A DNA stretch of 64,000 nt from assembly GCA_963575745.1 (NCBI GenBank), contig CAUYUJ010015946.1, positions 138,536 through 202,535 on the forward strand, written 5' to 3'. The translations under genes were made by a program, and so were the position numbers. Below the pieces are notes generated by a model, which was not told where the DNA came from, did not search any database, and saw only the letters and a list, made by a program, of their open reading frames with translations. Shown piece after piece: positions 41,030 to 50,280 of the stretch; positions within the stretch are counted from its first letter, which is position 1; every line of letters begins with the position of its first letter. This DNA is from Prorocentrum cordatum (lineage: Eukaryota > Sar > Dinophyceae > Prorocentrales > Prorocentraceae).

Positions 41030-41145
41030 GCTGCCGTGCTCTCTCTTTCTGCCAATGGGGCCCCCCGGCTGCGAGTGGGCCCTGCTCGAGCGCCCTGCCC
41101 CTGGGTTTCGAGGCCGGGCCTGCCGCACGGAGCGCCCGCAGCTCT
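41030..41145. repeat. GC-rich repeat, pair with 42145-42270
   Basis: Both end GGGCCTGCCGCACG-AGCGCCC and follow a GGA/TCC array. Shared CCGCCGTGCT/GCTGCCGTGCT start. About 115-125 bp. Confidence 0.5.
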
Positions 41146-41200
41146 GTGGGGTGACGGCGTCTATCGCCAGACATTGAGGAACGAACAGCACGCACCCCTA

Positions 41201-41380
41201 CTCCAGATTTCGTTATAAAAGGGAGGGGGTCTGGAGCCTCCAAGACAAGCCATTTCAGACCCCCCCCGTTGGGAGAACCCTCCAAAACATCGTCCCCAGA
41301 CCACCCCAGGCCCTCCAAGATAGCCTGGAAGAGACCCCCCCCGAAATGAGACCCCCCTCCTTTTATTACGAAATCTGGAG
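41201..41380 (-). mobile_element. TIR-C element, copy 3
   Basis: CTCCAGATTTCGTTATAAAA at left, TTTATTACGAAATCTGGAG at right, TA on both sides. Its reverse complement matches C copy 1 at about 95% by eye. Confidence 0.9.
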
Positions 41381-41549
41381 TACCCATAGGGAGGACGGGC
41401 GGGGGCTACGGGTGCGTGTTGTCGGATGGGGCTCCCCGCTCGGACGGGAGACTCCCCCGTGGTCCGACAGCCCGCACCCATACCCAGAGCAAGTCCTCCT
41501 CCCGCCGACGCCCCCTATGGGTATGTGTGTGTGTGTTGTCCGTTCGTCA

Positions 41550-41710
41550 GACATGATAGCGTCGTCAAGCAAGAATCAGGACGGGAGGTTTTTGGCCACC
41601 CTCGGCCTCGGGGGGGCCCTCGCCGGGCCTCGGGACCGTGGACAACAAAAACGACTCGGGAGATGAAACGCCGGTCCCGGGGAGAGGGTCCGGTCTCCAG
41701 GGAGGATGGG
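41550..41710. mobile_element. TIR element Q, diverged
   Basis: AGGACGGGAGGTTTTTGGCC, GCCCTCGCCGGGCCTCGGGA, GACTCGGGAGATGAAACGCC, CGGTCCCGGGGAGAGGG. Followed directly by I copy 2. Confidence 0.65.
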
Positions 41711-41896
41711 TGGCGGAAAAGAGGGGGTTATGACTAGGGGGGGTGGATATCATGGCGGGGGCCATGATATTTCCCCAGATCTCGTGGCGCCTCTTCTCAT
41801 TTCGTGACGTCCCTGGCCCCCCCGCGGGGCCGCGCACGTGCCGCCGGTCATGATTTGCACCACCCCCTCTTGGACACCCCCCTCTTGGCCGCTCCC
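41711..41896. mobile_element. TIR element I, copy 2
   Basis: Homologue of 3508-3692 with the same ends. Confidence 0.75.
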
Positions 41897-42041
41897 GAAC
41901 AAGGCGGCTCGGGCCGACAGTCCCCCGGGGAATGGGGCTGAGACCTCGGGGGGTCGACGCGGTGAACAAAAACAGATGGGCAGATTTTCCGCCACTACTA
42001 CTGTGCTATCTGTAAGACGGGGGAGAAGGGAGGATGAGGAG

Positions 42042-42101
42042 GTCCTCCTCCTCCTCCTCCTCCTCCTCCTCCTCCTCCTCCTCCTCCTCCTCCTCCTCCC
42101 C
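42042..42101. repeat. (TCC)n array
   Basis: Pure TCC. Confidence 0.95.
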
Positions 42102-42275
42102 CGTCTTGGCCGCTCACGGGAGGAGGAGGGCCGAGGGGGGCCAGCCGCCGTGCTGCCGCTGCCGCAGGGTGCCCGGGCCGCGGGGGCCCCGCATTTCTCG
42201 CCCTGCCCCGGGGGTTGCGGCCCTGGGCCTGCCGCACGAAGCGCCCGCGGCGGAGTCGGGCGGCGGAGTCTGTAG

Positions 42276-42470
42276 TCATGTCGGGCCTGTCCCCGTACAG
42301 GGGGAGTTTCGACGAAACATTTAAACAATACCCCAAAAGTACCCCCCAAAAGGTCGAAACGTATTCAAAAAATAGTACCCCGACTATTTTTGGACCATTC
42401 TTTGACTATTTTCTGGGTATTTTTTATTTTTAGTCGAAGATCTCCCTGTAGGGGGACAGGCCCGACTCAA
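42276..42470. mobile_element. TIR-A element, copy A9
   Basis: Perfect 8-bp target duplication GTCTGTAG (42268-42275, 42471-42478). TCGGGCCTGTCCCCGTACAG at left, CTGTAGGGGGACAGGCCCGA at right. Confidence 0.95.
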
Positions 42471-42502
42471 GTCTGTAGCCATCGGTCGTCGGAAGCAGGT
42501 AA

Positions 42503-42661
42503 AGTCGGCCCGGATTAGTAGGTCGACCCTGCCAGCTCAAGGGTACCCTGGTGTCCTGTGCCTCGCGGCACGTGCCTGCTCACACTCTCCTAGGGCGTCG
42601 TGGCCCTCGGGAGGGTCTCGTGTCCTCTCGCGTGTCCTGTCCAATCGAGTCCGACTGTATC
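42503..42661. mobile_element. TIR element X, copy 2
   Basis: AGTCGGCCCGGATTAGTAGG at left, complement of CCTGTCCAATCGAGTCCGAC at right; homologue of 1395-1562. Confidence 0.65.
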
Positions 42662-42764
42662 TTTGGATCCCCCGACTCAGATCTGATTTGGGCGCCTTCC
42701 TACTTCAATGATCTAGCGGCTTCACCTCTTCCGTCCTCTTGAAGGGACCGCGGACACCCAACCT

Positions 42765-43850
42765 ATACATATGTATGCATGTATGTATGTATGTATGTAT
42801 GTATGTTTGTTTGTTTGTTTGTATGTATGTACATATGTACGTATGTACGTATGTACGTAGGTACGTATGTATGCATGTATGTATGTATATAGGTAGGTAT
42901 ACATGTATGTATGCATGTAGGTAGGTAGGTAGGTAGGTAGGTACGTAGGTAGGCATATATGTATGTATGTGTATATGTATATATATAGGTATGCATGTGC
43001 GCATGTGAGTCTGTATGTATGCATGTACGTGTGTATGCATGTACGTGTGTACGTATGTACGTACGTATGTATGTGTGCATGCATGTATATACGTATGTAT
43101 GCATGTATGCATGTATATATGCAGGTATGCATACATGCAGGCATGTACGTGTGTATGTGTGCATGTATGTATGTATGTCTTTACGTACGTACGCATGTAC
43201 GTATGGACATACGTTTGTATGAATGTGTGTATGAATGTGTGTATGCATGCATGTATGTATGCATGTATGTAGGTAGGCAGGTAGGTAGGTCGGTAGGTCG
43301 GTAGGTATGTATGTATGTAGGTAGGTAGGTAGGTAGGTAGGTAGGTGGGTATGTATACATGTATGCATGCATGCATGCACGTATGTATGTATGCACACAT
43401 GTATGTATGTATGTGTGTATGCATGCATGCATGCATGCATGCATGTATGTATGCCTGTATGCATGTATGTGTGTACGTATGTATGTATGTATGTATGCAT
43501 GCATGCATGCATGCATGCATGCATGTATGTATATATGTATGTATATGTGTGTATGTATGTATGTATGTATGCATGTATGCATGTATGCATGTATGCATGC
43601 ATGCATGTATACATGCAGGCATGCAGGCATGCCGTCATGCATGTATGTATGTATGCATGTAATGTAATGTAATGTCATGCCATGCCATGTAATGTAATGT
43701 AATGTAATGTAATGCCATGTAATGTAATGTAATGTAATGTAATGTAATGTGATGTAATGTAATGTAATGTAATGCAATGTAATGTAATGTAATGTAATGT
43801 AATGTAATGTAATGTAGTGTAGTGTAGTGTAATGTAATGTAATGTATGTA
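42765..43850. repeat. (ATGT)n array changing to (ATGTA)n
   Basis: 42765-43655 is ATGT with GCAT, ACGT and AGGT variants, often GCATGCATGCATGC blocks. From 43656 it becomes (TAATG)n. Cys/Val/Met frames on plus and His/Tyr/Thr frames on minus result from the period. Confidence 0.95.
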
Positions 43851-43910
43851 TGCATGCATGCATGTATGCATGCATGTATGTATGTATGCATTTATCTATA
43901 TCCACTGCTG

Positions 43911-44125
43911 CCTGGCAACCGAAGAAGGGAAACGCCGCCACGAACAATCAAACTTTTGGAGCTCCGCGCGGATTTCTTGGATCCGCGCTGGGCCCCTTCA
44001 GCGGCGCCTCCGGCGCCGCCCCTGGCGCGCTCCGCGCGCCAGGGAGGGCGGTCGAGTGCAGATCAACAAAAATCCGCGCGGAGCGCCAACATATTATTTT
44101 TCTGGCGTTTTTTCTTCTAGGCCAG
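43911..44125. mobile_element. Foldback element E, copy 3
   Basis: CCTGGCAACCGAAGAAGGGA outer arm and complement at 44095-44125; GAGCTCCGCGCGGATTTCTT / ATCCGCGCGGAGCGCC inner arms; core GGCGCGCTCCGCGCGCCAGG. Confidence 0.75.
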
Positions 44126-44221
44126 GGCCCATCATGAACCCAGGAGCTGTGTATACGCCCTCCTGGCCAAGCCAGGAGGGCGTGGCGCATACATCGCTGC
44201 TGGGTTCAGGATGGGCCCGGC
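44121..44221. repeat. Near-perfect 100-bp palindrome
   Basis: GGGCCCATCATGAACCCAGG against CTGGGTTCAGGATGGGCCC, and CGCCCTCCTGGCC against GCCAGGAGGGCG. Abuts E copy 3. Confidence 0.85.
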
Positions 44222-44334
44222 CTGGGAGCAGTACATGTGCACGTGCCGATCTCGTCGCCCCACTCAGGTTTCCAAAGCTTCCCATCGCTCGGACGCGCGC
44301 GTCGGCGAAGGGTGTGGTTCATTTCCTTGGCACT

Positions 44335-44447
44335 GCTCGGGCGTGTGCTTTTTTTTTGTCGGCGTGGGCTATCGAGGAGCATTTTGGATCAGCCCGCGGA
44401 AGTGCACGCGCGAAGACCGAGCACGCACGGGGAAAGGACGCCCGAGC
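44335..44447. mobile_element. TIR element N, copy 2
   Basis: GCTCGGGCGTGTGCTTTTTT at left, GGACGCCCGAGC at right; homologue of 57215-57328. A fragment (copy 3) lies at 44656-44742. Confidence 0.6.
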
Positions 44448-45080
44448 GACGGCAGGTCACGCTGGGTTGTGGCTTGGCGATCGGCGCTGTTGGGGCCTGC
44501 GGGGCACGACACTGTCCTCGTCGGGCCTCCTCGGGGGGCGCGGCGGAGGACTCCATTTAGGGCCCAGCTCCGGCCCCTAGGGTGTTCCCAAGGGTGCCGG
44601 TTGCAAACCACACCCTCTGCAAACCACACCCGTGAAGTCGCCGAGCGTACTCTTGCTCGGCCAGGGCCATCGGGGAGCTTCTCGGATCCCCTTGCGGAGA
44701 AGCAGCGAGCGAAACCGAAAAGAGCGCGGGGAATGCACGTCCGATCGGTGTTAAGAGAAGGCGAGCCCAGCCAGACGGGGGTCCCGCGAGGCCAGGTCTT
44801 CGTTTTGCAGGCGCTGACCGCGGGGGGGTCCCTCGGGGAGGGCACCTCGACGCATGGGAAGGAGGGGGAACCCCTTTCCGAGGGCTAGGCGGGAGAAGGA
44901 GGGTGGGCGCTTCGGAGCGAGCGCGCCCAACGAGAGTGGAGGGGCAGGGGGGTACCTCCCCTCCCTTTGGCTGGTTGCCCAGTGTGCACTCTCTCTCAGT
45001 CTTGGTCCGATCTTCCTTCCGATTCCTCCTCCCCTCCTCCCCCCCTTCCGCCTTCTCTCCCTCCTCCCCCCTCTCCTTCA
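44448..45080. other. No gene until the exon at 45082
   Basis: Contains the N fragment, CAAACCACACCCTCTGCAAA and TGCAAACCACACCCGTGAAG (a small tandem repeat near 44610), and a long CT-rich tract (44995-45080) that looks like the polypyrimidine side of a 3' splice site. Confidence 0.45.
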
Positions 45081-45081
45081 G

Positions 45082-45185
45082 GACGAGGCCTCTCCAAAGG
45101 CTCAAGAAAGGCGAATCAGCTGGCAAACCTCTCCTTCGCCGTCCTGGCCCTCCTCCTGGCAACGACGGCCCAGATTTCCGACGTC
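45082..45185 (+). CDS. Putative internal exon, hydrophobic segment
   Basis: A CT-rich tract of about 80 bp ends CTCTCCTTCAG, a strong acceptor. 104 nt later is GTC|GTGAGT, a strong donor. The frame with G/C-rich third positions reads GLSKGSRKANQ then LANLSFAVLALLLAT and ends near ISDVV. This is a basic stretch followed by a hydrophobic helix of about 17 residues. That could be a membrane segment, a signal anchor, or (LANLS) an armadillo helix. The exon length is not a multiple of three, so it depends on phase with unseen neighbours. I cannot name the protein. Best-supported internal exon in the window because both splice signals are present. Confidence 0.5.
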
Positions 45186-45239
45186 GTGAGTCTTTCAAAA
45201 CGTGACTGACGCAAAACAGCGGGGTCGTCTGCAACGATA

Positions 45240-45350
45240 TTGGCGCGTAAGCTGCCCACGTAAGGTCGCGCGTAAGCGCCCTCGCCTCAACGCGGTGGCG
45301 TACGCGGGCAGCCCGCGTACGCCATAAGGTCGCCCCGCCATCTCGCGCAA
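45240..45350. repeat. Repeat G, copy 1
   Basis: GCGTAAGCTGCCCACGTAAG, GTCGCGCGTAAGCGCCCTCG, CAGCCCGCGTACGCC. Homologues at 51775-51885 and 55448-55548. Confidence 0.6.
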
Positions 45351-45369
45351 GACCCGTTTCTAATCGTCG

Positions 45370-45445
45370 GTCACGTTGTTCCCCAGGGGCTTGGACCCCC
45401 ATCTCAGGGACCGGCTTCTCATCCCGAATCGCTTCCTGTGAACCT
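45370..45445 (-). mobile_element. Element Q fragment, reversed
   Basis: CAGGGACCGGCTTCTCATCC and CGAATCGCTTCC match the right half of Q on the minus strand. Confidence 0.45.
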
Positions 45446-45450
45446 TGGGT

Positions 45451-45669
45451 CAGGAGGGAAAGAAACACGCAGACATAATGATTCGTCGATCTTCCGGAAA
45501 ATGTGGGAACATAAGGGAAGTGGGGGGGAAGACGAACACCCAGAAAATATGGGACATCTTTTTATGTGGGGAAATATGGGAAAAGATGGGGAAATATGGG
45601 AACATATGGGAAACTATGGGGAATCCTGTTGTTTGTGTCTATCTATCAGTGTGTCCCAGGGCCCCTTCC
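45451..45669. mobile_element. TIR-B element, copy B6, longest
   Basis: TCAGGAGGGAAAGAAACACG at left, GTGTGTCCCAGGGCCCCTTC at right. The internal GGGAAATATGGGA unit is amplified, making it about 220 bp. Flanks TTGGG / CTGGG (4 of 5). Confidence 0.9.
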
Positions 45670-45719
45670 CTGGGCCTGGCGTGGGTCCCTGCGGGCCGAC
45701 TGCGATCTCGCAGGCTTCC

Positions 45720-46185
45720 GTCTCGCGACGTTCCTCCGCGACGCGCGGACGTCCAGGGGGACGCCGACGGCGGCCGCGGCCGCAGGCCTCCGTCGCGCGC
45801 GAAGTTCCCTCGCGACGCGAGGACGTCATTAGGGGAACAAGAAGTGACATAAACATAAAAACTCGGAGGTCCGCGTGGATTTCTCGGATCGGCGCTGGGG
45901 CCCCCCGGCGGCGCCTCCGGCGCCGCCCCTGGCGCGCTCCGCGCGCCAGGGAGGGGGGTCCAGCGCCGATCCGAGAAATCCGCGCGGACCTCCGAGTTTT
46001 TATGTTTATGTCACTTTTTGGTTCCCCTAGTCATGGGGACGCCGACGGCGGCCGCGGCCGCAGGCTTCCGTCGCCAAGTTCCGCCGCGACGCGAGGACGT
46101 CAGGGGGGCGCCGACGGCGGCCGCGGCCGCGGGCTCCCGTCGCGAAGTTCCTTCGCGACGCGCGGACGTCCGGGGGACGCCGACG
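45720..46185. repeat. 69-bp minisatellite split by foldback E
   Basis: Units contain GACGTCCAGGGGGACGCCGA, CGGCGGCCGCGGCCGCAGGC and GTCGCGAAGTTCC-TCGCGAC. Unit starts at about 45751, 45825, 46030, 46099 and 46168. Confidence 0.85.
45826..46034. mobile_element. Foldback element E, copy 4, near-perfect
   Basis: Arms of about 80 bp: TAGGGGAAC, AAGTGACATAAACATAAAAA, CTCGGAGGTCCGCG, GGATTTCTCGGATCGGCGCT, mirrored with one or two mismatches. Core GGCGCCTCCGGCGCCGCCCC then GGCGCGCTCCGCGCGCC. GTC precedes and ends the insert. Confidence 0.9.
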
Positions 46186-46199
46186 GCTGCCGCGGCCGG

Positions 46200-46298
46200 A
46201 GCGCGGCGGCGGCGGCGGCGGCCGCGGCGCAGGCTGGCGGCATCGCGCCCCTCGTGAAGCTGCTCGAGGACGGGATGCCAGGCGTCCGGGAGGAGGCC
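46200..46298 (+). CDS. Partial exon, armadillo-repeat-like
   Basis: Poly-Ala then QAGGIAPLVKLLEDG and VREEA. AGGIxPLVxLL is the classic helix-3 and next-helix-1 junction of an armadillo repeat, and VREEA leads into the next ALxNLA helix. Third positions are G/C. The armadillo character stops at the proline after EEA (46298), where GGGGGG and GGA sequence follow, so the donor side is unclear. Upstream is the 69-bp minisatellite, in frame but probably intronic. Protein-binding scaffold by family; partner unknown. Confidence 0.5.
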
Positions 46299-46299
46299 C

Positions 46300-46650
46300 C
46301 GAGCCCGCCTGGCATGGGGGGGGAGGGGGGGGAGAGGGAGGAGGGAGGAGGCAGGAGGGATACGACAATGGAGGTGGTGGAGATGATTGGGAAGAGGACG
46401 GGTTAGGGAGTGTGAAGGGGAGGGGGAGGAGAGGGAGGAGGGGGGAGGCGGGAGGGCTACGACGATGGAGGTGGTGGAGCGGACGGGGAAGAGGACGGGT
46501 CAAAGAGTGTAAACGGGGAGAGGGGGGGGCGAGGAGGGACGAGGGGGGAGCTCAGGAGGAGCGTGGTGGTGGTGGTGGTGAAGCTGAGCAAGAGGTCTTT
46601 GGCTTTGGCCCTGCACTCTCGGCGGTGAGTAGGGCTCGTCCTAAAACTTG
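46300..46650. repeat. Duplicated GGA-rich block
   Basis: GATACGACAATGGAGGTGGT at 46360 recurs as GCTACGACGATGGAGGTGGT near 46455, each followed by GGGAAGAGGACGGGT. Two units of about 95 bp. Confidence 0.7.
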
Positions 46651-46654
46651 CTCC

Positions 46655-46750
46655 TCCTCTTTCTCCTGCTCCTGCTCCTCCTCCTGCCCCCTCTCCCCCC
46701 TCCTCCTCCTCCTCCTCCTGCTTCTGCTCCTCCTCCTCCTCCTCCTCCGT
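46655..46750. repeat. (TCC)n array
   Basis: TCC with CTG interruptions. Confidence 0.9.
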
Positions 46751-46859
46751 GAGAGCGCTTCCGTTCCCATTTCGGCTCAGGGTCTTGAGGGGCCGCTTCC
46801 CTCACCAGTCTCGAGCGGGCAGCCGACGCGCGTCGGCCATCCCGCGCGTTGAGCGCAGG

Positions 46860-49045
46860 GAGACACGCTCCCCTCTCTCTCTATCCCCAACTGCTGCTGC
46901 CGTGGCGGCCGCAGAGGCGGTGCTCCGGCAGATGAGCGGCCTCCCAGATGCAAGCAAGAGGCGCAGCCTGGAAGCTATGGCCTCGCAGCTATCTGACCAG
47001 CAGAAGGTTTCCCACGCGAATCGGGGGAGCGTAAGACCCGGGTTTGCCAGAACTCGGGTTCGCCATCGTTTCTTTACGACCGCGCCTCGGATTTTGACGA
47101 GGAGGAGTTTCGTGGGATGTCCGCAGCGGGAGGCCTCGTCAAAATGCAGGTTTGGTCTCGTCATTTTTTTGACGACCTCGTCGGGGATTTCCGAGTCCCC
47201 TGTACCCAGGTCTTACGCCCCCCTGAGCGAAGTTCGAGATTTCACGCCGAACAGCTATCGGCGATTGAAGAGACGCTGAAGCAGCAGGGCCAGACGATAA
47301 CCATCCTCGAGAATCGTCCATCAAGCAGTGCTGCATCTACAAGGTCGGCTCCTGCGAAATAATCGACTGAGGATGGTAGCCAAGCCATGCGCGCGGATGT
47401 TACCACCAATCCATGCGTGAAGTTTGTAGGCTGGTTTCTTCGGCTGTTCCTGATGAATCAAGGTAAGACAGGAACACTGCGAGCGCCTCGAAGCGACTTC
47501 TGTTGAGCTCACCGATGATGCCGAGGTGGTCTATCGCCCAGCCAATCAGGATTATGAGCTCATCTTCGAGAGCGCACTCGTGACCAACAACTCCCAGGAG
47601 CTTGCCAACCAGGTGGGCATCAAGTGGCGGGACCACCGCGACGGCAAGACGTATGGACTCCGTGCCAGAGGAACAATGCTCTTGGAGAAGCGCGCTTGGA
47701 GAAACGCGCTTTTGTTGAGCTCTGGCCGCTTACCTACAACAAAGTATCGACTCACAGGTTTGGTCACCTGCTCATCGTCTCGGGGTTAATGGGCACAAAA
47801 GTCGTTCTCCAGATGACGGGTGATCACGTTTGGGAATTGGCTCGTACTATTCCGATGGGCAGCGAGCGCTTTCATTGCCAGCCAGTCCAGAACAACTTCA
47901 GCTACCTGGGCGTCTCACAGAAGGACGTCCAGCTCATCCTCAACTCGAAGCAGGTTACTGTCGCATCGGTGGCTGCTGCAGATCAGGTGACGGTGGATGG
48001 CTGCGTACAGGCCAACCAGCAGGCCGGTGGTGCGATCAGCTACTCCTACGACGATGATTTCTCTCCTGAACCCATTTCCCCAGAAGCCTGGCCTCCACCT
48101 TTCGACAGAGTTCATCTAGGTCCCGCCGTTATTTGCAAGCAGAGTGCTTTGTCTGCAGGTCCCCCCTCTCTGGTGCAGCCAATTTTTAAAAAGGACGTGC
48201 GAGCCAGGTTTTTCAGAGGTAGTTCTAGCTCCTCCTCTTCCTTTTTTCCAATGGGTCTTCTGAGGTATATCCAGAGGCTCATGACCCTGAGGTCCCTGAT
48301 GGAGCTTTCCGTCTGGCTTCGTGGAACTTTCAGGCTTTATTGGCATCGCCAGCAGGTAATCAACACCGTGTTCAGCAAAAACGCAATCGTTCCCAGCAGC
48401 TTCTAGCGGAACGGTCTATTGTTTGTAACCTGGAACGCCATAGGGATGAAGGTGACATCATTCTACCTTTTCTCGGCAGCGCACAGATCAGTCGATACGT
48501 GGTTCGTTCTGTTCAAACACGAAAGCTGGTGGCCTTCTCACGTGCGTTTCTAGGAGGCTCCTCAGCTAGTTTCACCATGTTGCCTTCCAGGGGCTCGCCT
48601 TGCGTTTCGCCCTATATCCTGAGGCAGGGAATCTTCAGGTCGTCAACTTGCATGTTGGCCCCTCGCTGCCAGATGCGGTCGCCAAAGAATAATTTGCCAG
48701 GGTTGCTCGCGCCTGTTGCTCGAGGCGGAGTACTCGCGGCTTCGTCGTGGGCGATTTTAGTCGAAATCGGGGGTCTAGATATGCACTGTCTCGCGATATC
48801 GTTTGCGCCCCTGCCCATCGTCTCGTCTTAGTTTTCTCGCGCACGTTCCAGCTTCTCACTGAACGGATCCAGCCGCACTTCACACATAGGACGCCAAGCT
48901 CGGACGACATGTCGTATCTTCGCCATGACAGAACTTACACACGTGCCACCGCTCCACTTCTTTGAGTTTTCGTCTACCAGTGGTAGTTTCTGGGATGCAG
49001 CGGTCACGTCGGTCCGTGTTGATCACGCTGCATTCGTTTTCTGCT
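46860..49045 (+). pseudogene. Decayed LINE: ORF1-like region and EEP endonuclease
   Basis: Fragments in different plus frames, in retrotransposon order. 46905-47010 and 47230-47360 encode helical, Gln/Glu-rich pieces (KRRSLEAMASQLSDQQK; FHAEQLSAIEETLKQQGQ) split by element U. 47470-48110 encodes an ORF1-like stretch (VYRPANQDYELIFESALV; frameshift near 47690; LIVSGLMGTKVVLQ; NNFSYLGVSQKDVQ). 48310-49040 keeps the order of an endonuclease/exonuclease/phosphatase domain: LASWNFQALL (48316), VCNLERH (48420), NLHVGPSLPDA (48637), FVVGDFSR (48742), DRTYT (48927), VRVDHAAF (49012). Several catalytic positions are altered, and stops and frameshifts separate the motifs. No reverse transcriptase follows, so the copy is 3'-truncated or interrupted near 49045. 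The domain nicks target DNA in intact non-LTR elements. Confidence 0.65.
47023..47223. mobile_element. TIR element U, copy 3, inside the LINE
   Basis: GGGGGAGCGTAAGACCCGGG at left, ACCCAGGTCTTACGCCCCCC at right. The interior is near-identical to 1950-2110. It interrupts helical coding sequence of the LINE. GT/AG could be placed at its ends, but the joined phases do not match, so splicing is not supported. Confidence 0.8.
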
Positions 49046-49170
49046 CGATGCGGCTCGCTGTGGATTCCTCCACGTCGACGTTGCCAATGCATAGCAGATG
49101 TTGCCGATGCATCGACGATGCGGCGCGATCCTCCGACCCTATCTACGTGGACCCCAGTTGAGAGTAGGTG

Positions 49171-49285
49171 AGGGGGAGGAGGAGGAGGAGGAGGAGGAGG
49201 AGGAGGAGGAGGAGGAGGAAGGAGGAGGAGGAGCAGCAACAGCAGCAACAGCAGCAGCAGGAGGAGGAGGAAGAGGAGGAGGAGA
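49171..49285. repeat. GGA array with GCA insert
   Basis: (GGA)n, then GCAGCAACAGCAGCAACAGC, then GGA again. Confidence 0.95.
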
Positions 49286-49316
49286 CGAACACTCCCCCGC
49301 GCGCCCTGGGTCCAAG

Positions 49317-49371
49317 GCCGCTGGGGCCTTGTGGAACCTGGCCGCAGACAACTTCGATCACCAGGCCGCCC
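49317..49371 (+). CDS. Partial exon, armadillo-repeat-like
   Basis: The frame reads AAGALWNLAADN followed by FDHQAA, helix 2 and the start of helix 3 of an armadillo repeat. Codons are G/C-ending except three. The preceding GTCCAAG could be an acceptor (AAG|GCC). Character is lost after 49371. Lies 3 kb downstream of the armadillo exon at 46200 on the same strand, so both could belong to one gene with large introns, but the LINE remnant lies between. Confidence 0.5.
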
Positions 49372-49438
49372 CTCTCCGCCCACAGCTGGGCCGTGGAAGT
49401 GCGCGTCTATGGCGGGAAGGAGTTCCCTCCCCTCCCCT

Positions 49439-49998
49439 TTACAATTACTCAATATGAATACTACTCTCCCTCTTCCCCTGATGACGTGCTGGGAGTGTTC
49501 GACGCCCCTCCCGCGTACCTTTTTTACACAGGATTCCCGGGAGTTGGGTGTTCGCTTTCATTTTTTTTTCAAATTGCTGCTCTCGCTGAGGCGCCGGCCT
49601 CATTTTCGGGCCCCGCTCGTTCCGAGTCGTGTTCCCGCTGCAGCCGTGGCCTCATTTCCGTGCTTCCGCTCGTTCCGAATCGTGCTCCCGCTGCAGCGCT
49701 GGTCTCATTTCCGCGCTTCCGCTCGTTTCGACTCGTGCTCCCGCTGCAGCGCTGGCGTCATTTCCCGTGCCATGCCACGGCATGCAATGCAATGCTAGGT
49801 TGATGCTACGCTTTGCGGTGCTCTTCTACGCCATGCCATGCCGTGCTCTACAATACATCGGTTACCCTTTCGCGATCATTGCCCTGCTCGACATCCGACT
49901 GTGCGAGTAGAGAGGGGATTGACGCCATGGTAAGGGATGGGCGGGAGGGGTACGATGTCAGATACGACGCGAGCGCACCTAGCTTGTCCTCCCCCCCT
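49439..49998 (-). repeat. Dispersed repeat AA, copy 2, reversed
   Basis: Reverse complement of 11247-11910. Here the GCTCGTTCCGAGTCGTG unit is amplified into a 54-bp minisatellite (49602-49765, about 3 units with CCCGCTGCAGC), and the middle holds CATGCCACGGCATGCAATGC-type words rather than GGT. Confidence 0.8.
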
Positions 49999-50139
49999 TC
50001 CCCCTCTTCCCTTCTTCTCGCTCTCCCCGTGCCTCTCTAGCTCTCCACCTCCCTTCCTCCTCCCCCCTCCCGGGAGGGGGAACGTCGTGATGCTTTCGCT
50101 GCGTGGCTCCCCGGCAGCCTGGACCCCTTACCGGCACTT

Positions 50140-50280
50140 GTCGTGGTCGTCGTGGCAGTCGTTTTCATCGTTGTCCTCTTCGTCGTCGTCGTCGTTGTCT
50201 TCGCCGTCGTCCTTGCCTGAGTTGTTCTCACTGTCGTCGTCGTCGTCGTCGTCGTCGCCCTCGTCGTCGTCGTCGCGACG
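50140..50280. repeat. GTC array
   Basis: GTCGTC with TTC/TCG interruptions. Confidence 0.9.

Noticed and set aside
42722-43891. 300-aa His/Tyr/Thr-rich or Cys/Val/Met-rich frames
   Set aside because: Direct translation of the ATGT tetranucleotide; all three frames give the same 4-residue period.
47023-47223. Element U as a functional intron of the LINE ORF
   Set aside because: GT and AG can be placed at the ends, but the reading phases before and after do not join, and the host ORF is already broken elsewhere.
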